From NCBI GenBank assembly GCA_046295455.1, contig JBKBNI010000004.1:62001-126000 (forward strand): a stretch of 64,000 nucleotides of DNA, in the 5' to 3' direction. The translations under genes and the position numbers were made by a program. This document shows positions 35,541 through 44,759 of this stretch, in pieces; position 1 is the first letter of the stretch, and each line of letters begins with the position of its first letter. The DNA is from Thermaurantimonas sp046295455 (GTDB lineage: Bacteria; Bacteroidota; Bacteroidia; Flavobacteriales; Schleiferiaceae). Below the pieces are notes generated by a model, which saw nothing but the letters and a program-made list of their open reading frames with translations, searched no databases and was not told the DNA's origin.

Positions 35541-36340
35541 TGTCAAACTACTTTAGTGGCAAGGTCATCTGGATCACCGGAGCATCTTCGGGTATCGGAA
35601 GAGGCCTTGTCCTGGCGCTGGACAGGATGTGCGACTGTACGCTGGTGATCAGCGCACGACGAGGTGAATTGCTAGATCAGCTGGCCGGGACGTGCATACG
35701 TTCAAAGGTCATCTCAATGCCCATAGACCTTGAAAACTACCAAATGGCCGGAAAATGGGCAGACGAAGTCATCGGCCAGGTCGGCAAAATTGATATCCTG
35801 ATCAACAATGCGGGCATTGGTCAGCTCGGGAACTCCCTGGATACAAAAGACGAGGTCGAAGAAAAAATCATGAAGATCAATTATTTTGGCAATGTGGCGC
35901 TGGCCAAAGCCGTCGCACGCCATATGATATCCGGTGGCGGAGGTCAGATTGTGGTCATATCGAGTATTCTCGGACAGCTTAGCCAACCACGACTGGCGAC
36001 CTATGCAGCATCCAAGCACGCTCTGTATGGATATTATGAGGGGTTCAGAGAGGAGGTACGTCGCTATGGAATTAAGGTTCAAATAGTAAGTCCGGGCTTT
36101 ATCAATACGGAAGTCACATACAATTCACTCACCGGCGACGGGAGTAAGCTCAGAAAAAATAGCCCAGCACAAGAGAAGGGCATGTCCACCGAAAAATTTG
36201 CATCCAGGCTGATTCACGTTATAAAGTCAGGCAAAGAACATGTTTATATCGGGGGAGTGGAAGTAGTATCCGTATATCTGAAACGCTGGTTTCCAACCCT
36301 CTTTTACTACCTGATGCGAAAATTTGTTTTCAAATCCTGA
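35540..36340 (+). CDS. Short-chain dehydrogenase/reductase (SDR) family protein
   Basis: A 266-residue classical SDR. The cofactor site is TGASSGIG (about residues 13-20), NNAG is at about 90, and the catalytic residues are Ser in VVISSILGQ and Tyr-Lys in YAASK (about 155-160). A hydrophobic C-terminal helix (FPTLFYYLMRKFVFK) may attach it to the membrane, which resembles DHRS7-type members. The substrate is unknown. It is coupled to the upstream exported protein by an overlapping TGATG. Confidence 0.88.
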   Translation: MSNYFSGKVIWITGASSGIGRGLVLALDRMCDCTLVISARRGELLDQLAGTCIRSKVISMPIDLENYQMAGKWADEVIGQVGKIDILINNAGIGQLGNSLDTKDEVEEKIMKINYFGNVALAKAVARHMISGGGGQIVVISSILGQLSQPRLATYAASKHALYGYYEGFREEVRRYGIKVQIVSPGFINTEVTYNSLTGDGSKLRKNSPAQEKGMSTEKFASRLIHVIKSGKEHVYIGGVEVVSVYLKRWFPTLFYYLMRKFVFKS

Positions 36341-36397
36341 GACTGATTACTCTGAGGATATCAATTTTGATTTTATCCAAAACCCTACTTAAACTAT

Positions 36398-38401
36398 ATG
36401 GCTGAAAACCAAGTAATACTTCAGTTTGCTCATTTTGCGGATAAGTTTGAGCAATCAGAGCTGATCGATATATACAACAAAATACTACTTCCTCGACTGA
36501 TCGAAGAGAAGATGCTCATTCTGCTGCGCCAGGGTCGTATATCAAAGTGGTTTAGCGGGTGGGGTCAGGAGGCCATCTCCGTAGGTGTGACCTATGCAAT
36601 GGATAACGACGAATACCTCCTTCCAATGCACCGGAATCTCGGCCTCTTCACCACGCGAGGCATACCTCTTCACAGATTGTTTGCGCAGTTTCAGGGAAAA
36701 CCGTCCGGCTTCACCAACGGACGAGACCGCTCATTTCACTTTGGCAGCAGGGACCACAAGATTGTAGGAATGATAAGCCATTTGGGTCCGCAGATGGGCA
36801 TTGCCGACGGCATTGCACTGGGCAATATTCTGAAGGGTAATAAGAAAGCAGTGGCAGTATTTACAGGTGATGGAGGTGCCAGTGAAGGAGACTTTCACGA
36901 ATCTGTAAATGTGGCTGCCGTTTGGAATCTTCCGGTCATCTTCGTCGTCGAAAACAATCAGTGGGGTCTCAGCACGCCGAGCACCGAACAATTCAGGTGT
37001 GCCAGATTCTCTGACAAGGGTGTCGGTTATGGAATTGATGCTGAAACCATTGACGGAAATAATATCCTCGAAGTAATCGATACTGTGCGCTACTGGAAGC
37101 AGAAGCTCAGCAAGGGTAACGGACCGGTACTGCTGGAGTGTCTAACTTTTCGCATGCGCGGCCACGAGGAGGCTTCGGGCACCAAATATTATCCTGCAGG
37201 TTTACAGGATGAATGGGCAAAAAAAGATCCCGTAGTACAATATGAGAGGTTTCTGCTTGAAGAGGGAATATTGACAGAAAAGCAGATCGATCAAATTCGT
37301 TCTGAGATCAAATCTCAAATCAACAAAGAATTGGAAATCGCATTTTCAGTTCCTGATGCAGATTTTGACCCCGAGCGGGAACTTCGGGACGTATATGCAC
37401 CCTTTGAACCAACACCCGCCGATCCGATAGAGACCAGCCGGGAAATGCGCCTGCTGGATGCCATCACCGATGCTATGGATCAGGCGATGCAGAAGCATCC
37501 CAATCTCATCTTGATGGGGCAGGATATAGCTGAGTACGGGGGTGTATTTAAAGCTACTGAAGGATTTGTGCAGCGCTATGGGAAGCATCGGGTACGCAAT
37601 ACACCCCTATGCGAAAGCGCGATTATAGGGTCGGGTCTCGGACTGAGCATCAATGGCTTTAAATCAATGGTAGAAATGCAGTTTGCAGATTTTGTGACTG
37701 AAGGATTTACTCAAATCGTCAACAATCTTGCAAAAATCCATTATCGGTGGGGGCAGCATGCGGATGTCGTCATCAGGATGCCTACCGGGGCAGGTGTGGG
37801 AGCTGGGCCATTCCACAGCCAGAGCACAGAATCCTGGTTTGCACATGTGCCCGGACTGAAAATTGCGTATCCGGCATTTCCGGCCGATGCCAAAGGCCTG
37901 CTGCTCATGGCTTTTGAAGATCCCAACCCGATTATGTTTTATGAGCACAAGGCCCTGTACCGCTCAGTGGCAGAGCAAGTACCGGAAGGGTATTACACCA
38001 TACCCTTTGGACAAGCAACGGTCAAAACCTCCGGCGATGATCTGACGGTGGTCACCTACGGGTATGGCGTACACTGGGCATTGGAATTTGCCGCACAACA
38101 CCCCGATATCGGATTAGAGATCATTGATCTGCGTACGCTGATTCCGCTGGATGAAGAAACCATATACAGATCGGTAAAGAAAACCGGCCGTGCGCTTGTC
38201 TTATATGAAGACACCTACACGGGTGCCTTTGGTGCCGAGGTTGCCGCACGTATCGGGGAGTTTTGCTTCAGATGGCTGGATGCTCCCGTGACCAGAGTGG
38301 GATCTTTGGATACACCTGTGCCGTTTAATTCAAAACTTGAGCAAGGATTTCTGGCCAGAAGCAGGATGGAAGAGGCCATTCGTTCCATTTTGGCCTTTTG
38401 A
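36398..38401 (+). CDS. Fused alpha/beta E1 of a 2-oxoacid dehydrogenase complex
   Basis: A 667-residue thiamine-diphosphate enzyme in which the alpha (about 1-330) and beta (about 345-667) chains of a heterotetrameric E1 are joined. The thiamine motif GDG...NN is at GDGGASEGDFHESVN-(linker)-VVENNQ (about 155-187). The beta half has LMGQDIAEYGGVFKATEGF and NTPLCESAIIGSGLG. It oxidatively decarboxylates a branched-chain 2-oxoacid or pyruvate and passes the acyl group to E2 lipoyl. The E3, lpdA, lies about 6 kb downstream on the other strand; no E2 gene is seen. The fusion is common in Bacteroidota. Substrate choice is not certain. Confidence 0.9.
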   Translation: MAENQVILQFAHFADKFEQSELIDIYNKILLPRLIEEKMLILLRQGRISKWFSGWGQEAISVGVTYAMDNDEYLLPMHRNLGLFTTRGIPLHRLFAQFQGKPSGFTNGRDRSFHFGSRDHKIVGMISHLGPQMGIADGIALGNILKGNKKAVAVFTGDGGASEGDFHESVNVAAVWNLPVIFVVENNQWGLSTPSTEQFRCARFSDKGVGYGIDAETIDGNNILEVIDTVRYWKQKLSKGNGPVLLECLTFRMRGHEEASGTKYYPAGLQDEWAKKDPVVQYERFLLEEGILTEKQIDQIRSEIKSQINKELEIAFSVPDADFDPERELRDVYAPFEPTPADPIETSREMRLLDAITDAMDQAMQKHPNLILMGQDIAEYGGVFKATEGFVQRYGKHRVRNTPLCESAIIGSGLGLSINGFKSMVEMQFADFVTEGFTQIVNNLAKIHYRWGQHADVVIRMPTGAGVGAGPFHSQSTESWFAHVPGLKIAYPAFPADAKGLLLMAFEDPNPIMFYEHKALYRSVAEQVPEGYYTIPFGQATVKTSGDDLTVVTYGYGVHWALEFAAQHPDIGLEIIDLRTLIPLDEETIYRSVKKTGRALVLYEDTYTGAFGAEVAARIGEFCFRWLDAPVTRVGSLDTPVPFNSKLEQGFLARSRMEEAIRSILAF

Positions 38402-38414
38402 CGTGTAAGAGAGG

Positions 38415-39848
38415 TTACTTCCCCCTGCCTTGCAGCACAATGAGAATTGTGTAGAAGAGAATTTTGATATCGTTCAGAAAGGTGGCATTCTCCAGATAGA
38501 CCAGGTCATATTTCAGTCGTTGCACCATTTCCTCCACATTTTGTGCGTAGCCAAACTTGACCATACCCCATGAAGTAATCCCCGGCTTGAGCTTATGCAG
38601 CTGCCTGTAGTAAGGGGCAATTTTTACGATCTGATTGATGTAATATTCGCGCTCGGGCCTAGGTCCTACTACAGACATTTCGCCTTTGAGGACGTTGAAA
38701 AACTGAGGTAATTCATCAATGCGGTACTTGCGCATGATTCGTCCCCAGGGAGTGATGCGGGGGTCGTCTTCACAGCTGAGCTGGGGGCCGTTGGTTTCCG
38801 CATCAGCGATCATAGAGCGAAACTTGATGATGTTAAATTTTCGGCCTTTGTAGCCGATGCGTTCCTGTTTGAAAAAGATCGGGCCGCTTCCGGAAGCCTT
38901 CACCAAAATCATAGAGAGGATAAATAGCGGTGACAATCCGATCAGTACACATGTAGACGTTACTATGTCAAAGACCCTTTTGACAAATGCCTGAGGTATG
39001 CTTAGCGGCTGGGTTGGAATCTCTACCAGGGGTTCGCCATAGGACTCCAGTTTTACCTTCCCGCTGAGAATGTCATAGGTATCCGGGATCATCTTGACTT
39101 TTACATCTTGACCTTCCAGTAGGGTAATGATGCTCTGCACTTTATCATGTTCGCGGGATTCTACAGCGATTATTACTTCTTCTACATCGATTTCATTCAG
39201 AATGCGCTCAATTTCGGTGTAGTTTCCCAGGTATTTCAGTTTTTTCTCAAGGAGAAATTTTATGTTGTTGTCCACACTTACAAAACCGATAAATTTATGT
39301 CCGGTCGTAAAGCTTTTACCTACCAGATTGTTGTACAATTCTACGGCATTCTGATTACTGCCGATAATGATAGAATTGTAATATATTTTGCCTTTTTGAA
39401 TGAGATAGTTAGTCCTTGATGACAATATAAATCTGAAGAGAAACGTCAGTAAAAAATGATATGAAAAAAAGATAAAAAATGACTTGTAATAATCCCTATA
39501 ATCCGCAACAAAATCATCTAAAAAAAAGAGGAAAAACAATAAAATAGATCCAAAAAGGGTTTGATTGAATGTTTGGAAAAATTCTCTCAATCGGGACCGT
39601 CTGAAGATATCATTGTAAAAGCCGGATATCTGGTATATGGCCAGCCATATACCCGTAAATATCAATGCTCCAAAGATGAAGTTAACATCAAAATTAAATG
39701 GTGTATTGATTTCAAAAATTTTGGTTTCGATATACTTTTTTCGGAAAAAAAACAATACACTATATGACAGGAAAGAGGCCAGTGAATCAAAGGCTACATA
39801 GATGATCTTCTGACGTCTTTCTCCCTTTCTGCGATCTTCTGAAATCAT
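38415..39848 (-). CDS. Polyprenyl glycosylphosphotransferase (exopolysaccharide initiation)
   Basis: A 477-residue membrane protein of the WcaJ/WbaP type. The N-terminal half holds about four membrane helices and a CoA-binding-like region (YNSIIIGSNQNAVELYNNL). The C-terminal catalytic domain begins with a helix at about 285 and has the family motifs KFRSM, KYRIDELPQFFNVLKGEMS and VGPRPE. It loads a sugar-1-phosphate onto undecaprenyl phosphate to start a glycan. The preceding genes are a lipoprotein and a Gfo/Idh/MocA oxidoreductase. It converges with the E1 gene across a 13-base gap. Confidence 0.9.
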   Translation of the reverse strand: MISEDRRKGERRQKIIYVAFDSLASFLSYSVLFFFRKKYIETKIFEINTPFNFDVNFIFGALIFTGIWLAIYQISGFYNDIFRRSRLREFFQTFNQTLFGSILLFFLFFLDDFVADYRDYYKSFFIFFSYHFLLTFLFRFILSSRTNYLIQKGKIYYNSIIIGSNQNAVELYNNLVGKSFTTGHKFIGFVSVDNNIKFLLEKKLKYLGNYTEIERILNEIDVEEVIIAVESREHDKVQSIITLLEGQDVKVKMIPDTYDILSGKVKLESYGEPLVEIPTQPLSIPQAFVKRVFDIVTSTCVLIGLSPLFILSMILVKASGSGPIFFKQERIGYKGRKFNIIKFRSMIADAETNGPQLSCEDDPRITPWGRIMRKYRIDELPQFFNVLKGEMSVVGPRPEREYYINQIVKIAPYYRQLHKLKPGITSWGMVKFGYAQNVEEMVQRLKYDLVYLENATFLNDIKILFYTILIVLQGRGK

Positions 39849-39863
39849 TGGTTGTCGGTAAAT

Positions 39864-40763
39864 CTATTCGAGATATACCATTTTTAAATTGTCAATTAAA
39901 AATTCTGTTGAGGGGGAGTTTACATCTGCTTTGACGGCACCAAGAAATATCTGATAGTCAAGAGCATTGGCATTTCCAGAAACTTCGGGGGTAAGGTCAA
40001 TGTAGATTTTGCGCCATTCAGCGGGATTCGGTCGCACCTGGATGACAGGGGCCTGAACAATGCGATCAAAAAGATTAGCAAATACACCTACCGTAAATGT
40101 TTGATTTCCAGTATAATTCATTTCAAGAAAAATTTTTTTACCGCCCTTCGGCAGTACATATCGGGTAGAAGTAGCAATTTCTACCAGGGTTTGACCGGGA
40201 GGAAGCACTACCTTGCCGGATGCAGTATTGGTTTCAGGACGTTGCTTGTTGATAAAGATGCTGTCTGGGTCGGTCACTTTTGTGATATCGGCGTCAGACT
40301 TATCGGTGCGCACCAGTGATATACCTAGACCTTCGAAATCTTCCACAAGCGTTACCTTGGCATTGTCCCGGTATCGTGCCTCGGGTATAGAATCGACCGT
40401 AGCATTGAAGAAATAGTCTTTGCCTTCGGTAAAGTCAAATGTTTCAATCAGGGGATTGAGCATAGGATACACATCTCTCATCGACCTGATGCCATTGATT
40501 GACACTCCGTATCTCAGGGTTACAGATTGCTCACCGGGGAAGGGCACAACCACTCTTGCCGGGAGTTGGTACACCCCAAGTTCACGGTTTTCGAGTGTGA
40601 CCCACACGCTGTTGATCGCATGGGAGGAGGTGCCTTGAGATGCATAGTCGGTCATCATTTTGACTTCCGGTATGTTCAGGTAGGCTGGTATAATAGCTTG
40701 TTCAAATCTGCACGAGAGAAGGCAAAAAGCAGGAAAAATGAATAGTAGTAGTCTTATAGTCAT
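39864..40763 (-). CDS. Lipoprotein of unknown function
   Basis: A 299-residue lipoprotein. The signal peptide ends in a lipobox LLSC with lipidated Cys18. The rest is beta-rich with long strands (VVVPFPGEQSVTLRYGVSIN, KKIFLEMNYTGNQTFTVGVF). The segment about 185-295 looks like a carbohydrate-binding jellyroll. It starts four bases inside the oxidoreductase gene and lies 15 bases before the glycosylphosphotransferase, so a role in polysaccharide export or capsule attachment is plausible but unproven. No homologue is recognised. Confidence 0.7.
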   Translation of the reverse strand: MTIRLLLFIFPAFCLLSCRFEQAIIPAYLNIPEVKMMTDYASQGTSSHAINSVWVTLENRELGVYQLPARVVVPFPGEQSVTLRYGVSINGIRSMRDVYPMLNPLIETFDFTEGKDYFFNATVDSIPEARYRDNAKVTLVEDFEGLGISLVRTDKSDADITKVTDPDSIFINKQRPETNTASGKVVLPPGQTLVEIATSTRYVLPKGGKKIFLEMNYTGNQTFTVGVFANLFDRIVQAPVIQVRPNPAEWRKIYIDLTPEVSGNANALDYQIFLGAVKADVNSPSTEFLIDNLKMVYLE

Positions 40764-41752
40764 TGAATCATCGACAGGTTTACGCGTATTTTTTGAAGAA
40801 TTTCATGGGCTACCTCCAAAGAATTGACCCCATCGTCCAACGAAACTTCTTCGGGTAATTGTAAAACAATCGATTGATAGAACGATTTAAGTTCTTCTTC
40901 TATTGCATTCAAGGGCTTAATCTCTGGTTTGAAATATTCAAGTTCTTTGCTTTCGCCGGCAGCATTGGTCAGTGCTATAGCAAATGGGTTTTTACCACGT
41001 TCATTTTCAGGTACAAGTGAGATGATTTCGCTTTCCTTGGCCAGAAAATCAATGCTTACGTAGGCGTCTTTTTGAAAAATCCGCATTTTTCTCATTTTTT
41101 TCATGCTAATACGGCTGGCCGTAAGGTTTGCAACGGCCCCGTTAGCAAATTCAATGCGGGCGTTGGTGATATCCGGGGTATCGCTTATCACTGCCACACC
41201 GCTTGCGCTGATTTTTTTTACCGGCGATTGCACCGCGGCAAGCACGACGTCAATATCGTGAATCATCAAATCGAGCACCACCGGCACATCTGTACCTCTC
41301 GGATTAAATTCAGCCAGTCTGTGAGCTTCGATAAACATTGGATTTCGTATGAAATCCCTGACCGCAAGAAATGCCGGATTAAAACGCTCTACATGACCCA
41401 CCTGAACCTTAACTTCAGCTTCACAATACAGCTTTTGGAGTTTTCGTGCCTCCTGGATGGTGTGTGTGACCGGCTTTTCGATGAAGAGATGCTTTCTGCT
41501 TTTCAGTACCTGGCGTGCCAGTTCAAAATGGGTAGTCGTCGGGGTGACAAGGTCTACTGCTTCGGAGTTTTCGAGCAGCTCTTCAAAAGACGAAAACACC
41601 CGAACACCAAATTCTGCTCCGGTTTTTTCAGCAGTTTCCGGATCCGCATCATAGATACCACTGACACTCCACTGGGGTATATTTAAGAGGCATTTAAGGT
41701 GAATTTTTCCCAGATGACCAACCCCGGCAAGTCCGATTCTCATTTTTTTCAT
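40760..41752 (-). CDS. Gfo/Idh/MocA family NAD(P)-dependent oxidoreductase
   Basis: A 330-residue enzyme with the N-terminal Rossmann fold GLAGVGHLGKIH (about 7-18) and the conserved FIEKPVTHT (about 91-99; catalytic lysine). The substrate-binding C-terminal domain contains DLMIHDIDVV with the usual His-Asp. Such enzymes oxidise or reduce sugar hydroxyls, often on nucleotide sugars. The glycosylphosphotransferase two genes downstream suggests a role in making a sugar for a surface glycan. The -7 box 41761-41768 lies so close to the first ATG that either the mRNA is nearly leaderless or the second Met (41743, MRIGLAG) is the true start. Confidence 0.85.
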   Translation of the reverse strand: MKKMRIGLAGVGHLGKIHLKCLLNIPQWSVSGIYDADPETAEKTGAEFGVRVFSSFEELLENSEAVDLVTPTTTHFELARQVLKSRKHLFIEKPVTHTIQEARKLQKLYCEAEVKVQVGHVERFNPAFLAVRDFIRNPMFIEAHRLAEFNPRGTDVPVVLDLMIHDIDVVLAAVQSPVKKISASGVAVISDTPDITNARIEFANGAVANLTASRISMKKMRKMRIFQKDAYVSIDFLAKESEIISLVPENERGKNPFAIALTNAAGESKELEYFKPEIKPLNAIEEELKSFYQSIVLQLPEEVSLDDGVNSLEVAHEILQKIRVNLSMIQ

Positions 41753-41760
41753 TTAAGGGG

Positions 41761-41768
41761 CAAAAATA
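41761..41768 (-). promoter_or_regulatory. -7 element TATTTTTG of the oxidoreductase operon
   Basis: Exact TAnnTTTG match only 8 bases before the annotated ATG. It implies a very short leader, or a start at the internal ATG 41743. Confidence 0.45.
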
Positions 41769-41904
41769 TCATGCTGCACCTCTTTTATATGAACTAAATA
41801 TCAGCTAGCATAGATGGATGGACTACTGGCATAAGGGACTGCCTGAAGCCTGGCCATCTCATGCCTCTGGTACGTCGTACCTTTGGCACGGACAACACTG
41901 TACA

Positions 41905-42918
41905 ATGGATTTTGAAAAGATACGAAAGGATATAATAGATAAAAAACTTTCTAATTTCTATCTGCTTCACGGAGAGGAGTCTTATTTCGTCGATCAGCTG
42001 ACGTATTTGCTGGAAAACACCGTATTAGAACCTGGCGACAGAGCCTTTAATCAAGTTGTCTTGTTTGGCCCGGATATCACAGTCCAAAGTGTGGTAGAAG
42101 AGGCCAGGCAGTTTCCATTTGGCACCCAATACCGAGTAGTCATCGTAAAAGAAGCTCAGGAACTGACAAATGCCGACCAATTGAAAACCTATCTCGAAAA
42201 GCCCAATCCGCAGGCTATATTGGTGCTGAGCATGAGAGGGCAAAAGGCAGACGGACGATTGGCTTATGTGCAAATGGCAAAAAAAAAATTTGTGGAATTT
42301 TATTCTCCCAAAATCAAGGACTATCAAATGTCTGCATTCATACAGCAATATCTTAAAAACAACGGTATCCATGCAGATAAGAATGTGTGTGAAATGATTT
42401 ATGAGGGTGTAGGTACTGAGTTATCAATATTAGCTAATGAAGTAAAAAAAATTCAGCTGTATTTCGGCAAGGAAAACATACATCTGAAGGCAGAAGATGT
42501 CGAAAATCTTATTGGAGTAAACAGAGAATTCAATACCTTCGAACTATCCAATGCCGTCATGCAGCGAAATTATGAAAAAGCTGCCCGAATCATCCACTAT
42601 TTTAAGAAAAATCCAAAGAATCACCCTGCCATACCTATCGTAGCCGGAATCTTTAACAACTTTCAACAACTTTATTTGGTCTACATGGCGCAAATCCAAT
42701 CTGAAGCCCGTGCCGTTGAAATGCTTAAAGTGCACCCTTATGTTGCAAAAAATCTATTGTCGTATAAAAGAAATTTTTCGTCAGAAGATTGTGAAATGGC
42801 AATATTGCACTGCACAAGGTGCGATGCGCGGCTAAAAGGAGTAAACAACCACTCGACAGAGCCGTTTGATGAAATAGCAGATTTGGTCTACAGACTCATA
42901 CATAAATACTGGTGGTAA
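41905..42918 (+). CDS. holA: DNA polymerase III delta subunit
   Basis: A 337-residue clamp-loader subunit that opens the beta clamp. The ATG at 41905 gives MDFEKIRKDIIDKKLSNFYLLHGEE, the normal HolA N-terminus. The open frame is 29 codons longer, but that part (rich in His, Trp and Ser) does not match the family. Conserved features are FYLLHGEESYFVDQL and the later YEGVGTELSILANEVKKI helix region. The protein ends inside mnmE, whose GTG start overlaps its last codons; the two genes appear coupled. Confidence 0.87.
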   Translation: MDFEKIRKDIIDKKLSNFYLLHGEESYFVDQLTYLLENTVLEPGDRAFNQVVLFGPDITVQSVVEEARQFPFGTQYRVVIVKEAQELTNADQLKTYLEKPNPQAILVLSMRGQKADGRLAYVQMAKKKFVEFYSPKIKDYQMSAFIQQYLKNNGIHADKNVCEMIYEGVGTELSILANEVKKIQLYFGKENIHLKAEDVENLIGVNREFNTFELSNAVMQRNYEKAARIIHYFKKNPKNHPAIPIVAGIFNNFQQLYLVYMAQIQSEARAVEMLKVHPYVAKNLLSYKRNFSSEDCEMAILHCTRCDARLKGVNNHSTEPFDEIADLVYRLIHKYWW

Positions 42919-44282
42919 AGACAGACACAATTGCAGCTGTAGCTACACCTCCCGGACACGGTGCCATCGGCATCATTCGTATATCCGGAGATCAGGCTTT
43001 TGACATTGTCAGTCGCTACCTCCATCCGGTCAGAGGAGTGTTTGACCCTTCAAAAGTCAAGGGGTACTCGCTGCGGTACGGAGAGTGGAAAATTGATGGT
43101 GAGTGCATAGATGAGGTGTTGATTTCATTTTTTGTAAGTCCTTACTCTTACACGGGCGAGCATGTGGTGGAGGTAAGCTGTCACGGGTCGCCCTACATTT
43201 TACAAAAAGTTATGGAAAGTTGTCTGGATGCCGGCGCAAGGCTTGCCGATCCGGGAGAGTTTACCCTTCGGGCATTCAAAAATGGAAAAATAGACCTTGG
43301 TCAGGCCGAAGCTATTGCTGACTTGATAGCATCTGAGACCAAAGCTTCACATAGGGTGGCTATGCAACAGCTTAAGGGAAATTTCAGCCGCGAACTGGAC
43401 GAAATGCGAACCCGGCTTATCGAATTTACAGGTCTGCTTGAACTGGAACTGGACTTTGCAGAAGAAGATGTAGAATTTGCCGACAGAGGTCACTTTATCG
43501 AACTTCTCAGCAGCATCCAAAGACGATTGACTGCCTTGATTGATTCGTTTTCACTCGGCAACGCTATCAAGAATGGAGTTCCCGTGGCTATACTCGGAGC
43601 TCCAAATGCGGGAAAATCAACGTTGCTCAATGCCTTGATCGGAGAGGAGAAAGCCATTGTCTCTCACATTGCAGGCACTACGCGCGATGTAATAGAAGAT
43701 GTAATGACCATCGAAGGTATCCAATTTCGGTTTACCGATACTGCCGGTCTGCGCACTACGACCAATGAAATCGAAGAAATAGGCATCAGAAAGGCACTAG
43801 AAAAAGCCTCTAAAGCCAGAATTATTCTATATGTTTTTGATGCAGTATTAAGCACCGATGATGAAATTTTATCAACCTATAATTTGATACAAAATCATGC
43901 GCCGGAGGCTACTATTATTAAGATTGGAAACAAGGCGGATCTACTGAATCACCGGCTTATCACCGGCGATGATATCCTATATATATCGGCAAAAGAAAAG
44001 ACAGGAATAGATCAATTAAAAGATGCCCTTATAAATGAAGTGCTGCACAAAAAAAACATTGATAATCAAACAATCGTCACAAACATCCGGCATGTAGATA
44101 TGCTCAAGAAATCTTTAAAATCTATTGAAGAAGCTCAGCGAGGCCTGCAAAGTGGACTCAGCAGTGAGCTTGTGGCCATAGACCTCCGAAATGCTTTGTA
44201 TCACCTGGGATCCATCACTGGAAAAGTAGTTTCCGACGATATACTCGATTACATCTTTGCCAACTTTTGTATCGGTAAATAG
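42912..44282 (+). CDS. mnmE: tRNA modification GTPase MnmE
   Basis: A 456-residue protein that, with MnmG, forms the 5-carboxymethylaminomethyl group at wobble U34 of certain tRNAs. It uses a GTG start overlapping the holA stop by seven bases. The tetrahydrofolate-binding N-terminus is DTIAAVATPPGHGAIGIIRISG. The G domain has GAPNAGKSTLLNA (about residue 230), DTAGLR and NKAD. The C-terminus is the invariant FCIGK. No mnmG is near. Length and motifs are complete. Confidence 0.94.
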   Translation: MVKTDTIAAVATPPGHGAIGIIRISGDQAFDIVSRYLHPVRGVFDPSKVKGYSLRYGEWKIDGECIDEVLISFFVSPYSYTGEHVVEVSCHGSPYILQKVMESCLDAGARLADPGEFTLRAFKNGKIDLGQAEAIADLIASETKASHRVAMQQLKGNFSRELDEMRTRLIEFTGLLELELDFAEEDVEFADRGHFIELLSSIQRRLTALIDSFSLGNAIKNGVPVAILGAPNAGKSTLLNALIGEEKAIVSHIAGTTRDVIEDVMTIEGIQFRFTDTAGLRTTTNEIEEIGIRKALEKASKARIILYVFDAVLSTDDEILSTYNLIQNHAPEATIIKIGNKADLLNHRLITGDDILYISAKEKTGIDQLKDALINEVLHKKNIDNQTIVTNIRHVDMLKKSLKSIEEAQRGLQSGLSSELVAIDLRNALYHLGSITGKVVSDDILDYIFANFCIGK

Positions 44283-44693
44283 GGAGGTATTTGTATATCA
44301 TACAGCATGTGATATAATGCTCTGAAAATGCTATTCTCCGGAAGAGCTAAATTAGGGGAGATCATGGGGTAGTAAGGATTTATATCCCGAAGAAATATTT
44401 AATACACCCTAATCACTATCTATGGAGAGAGAAACGAATCTTCACAAGAAACGATTTTTACACCTCCTGTGACTTGTCGAAAGGATACATGAGGTATCCA
44501 AAAAATCAGGTTTGCTGCAGTCTCTAAAAAGTGATAAAAGTCCATACATTCTTGAGATTTATGCAGGGATTATCTGCTGTCGGATTTCCGAAATGATTAG
44601 ATTTATGATGCCAATATGTTTTTTGTGCAATGACATACATTGTGTGCGAGAAGGGTAAAATCAATAAGTTCGGGGCAAATGGGGCTTGCTTTA
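44283..44693. other. Intergenic region, no gene seen
   Basis: About 410 bases between the convergent mnmE and lpdA genes. No convincing reading frame, tRNA or known RNA was recognised; the lpdA terminator lies at its right edge. Confidence 0.5.
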
Positions 44694-44729
44694 AATAAAA
44701 AAGCCCTATCGGTGAAATAGCCGACAGGG
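44694..44729 (-). terminator. Rho-independent terminator of lpdA
   Basis: On the minus strand a 9-base-pair stem (44721-44729 with 44704-44712, one G-U wobble, 8-base loop) is followed by a T run. It lies 31 bases after the lpdA stop. Confidence 0.85.
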
Positions 44730-44759
44730 GTTGAAAAGTTAAATTGGCTCTACCAAAAA

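Noticed and set aside
41818..41904. Longer HolA N-terminus
   Set aside because: The 29 extra codons do not resemble HolA; the normal N-terminus begins at the ATG 41905.
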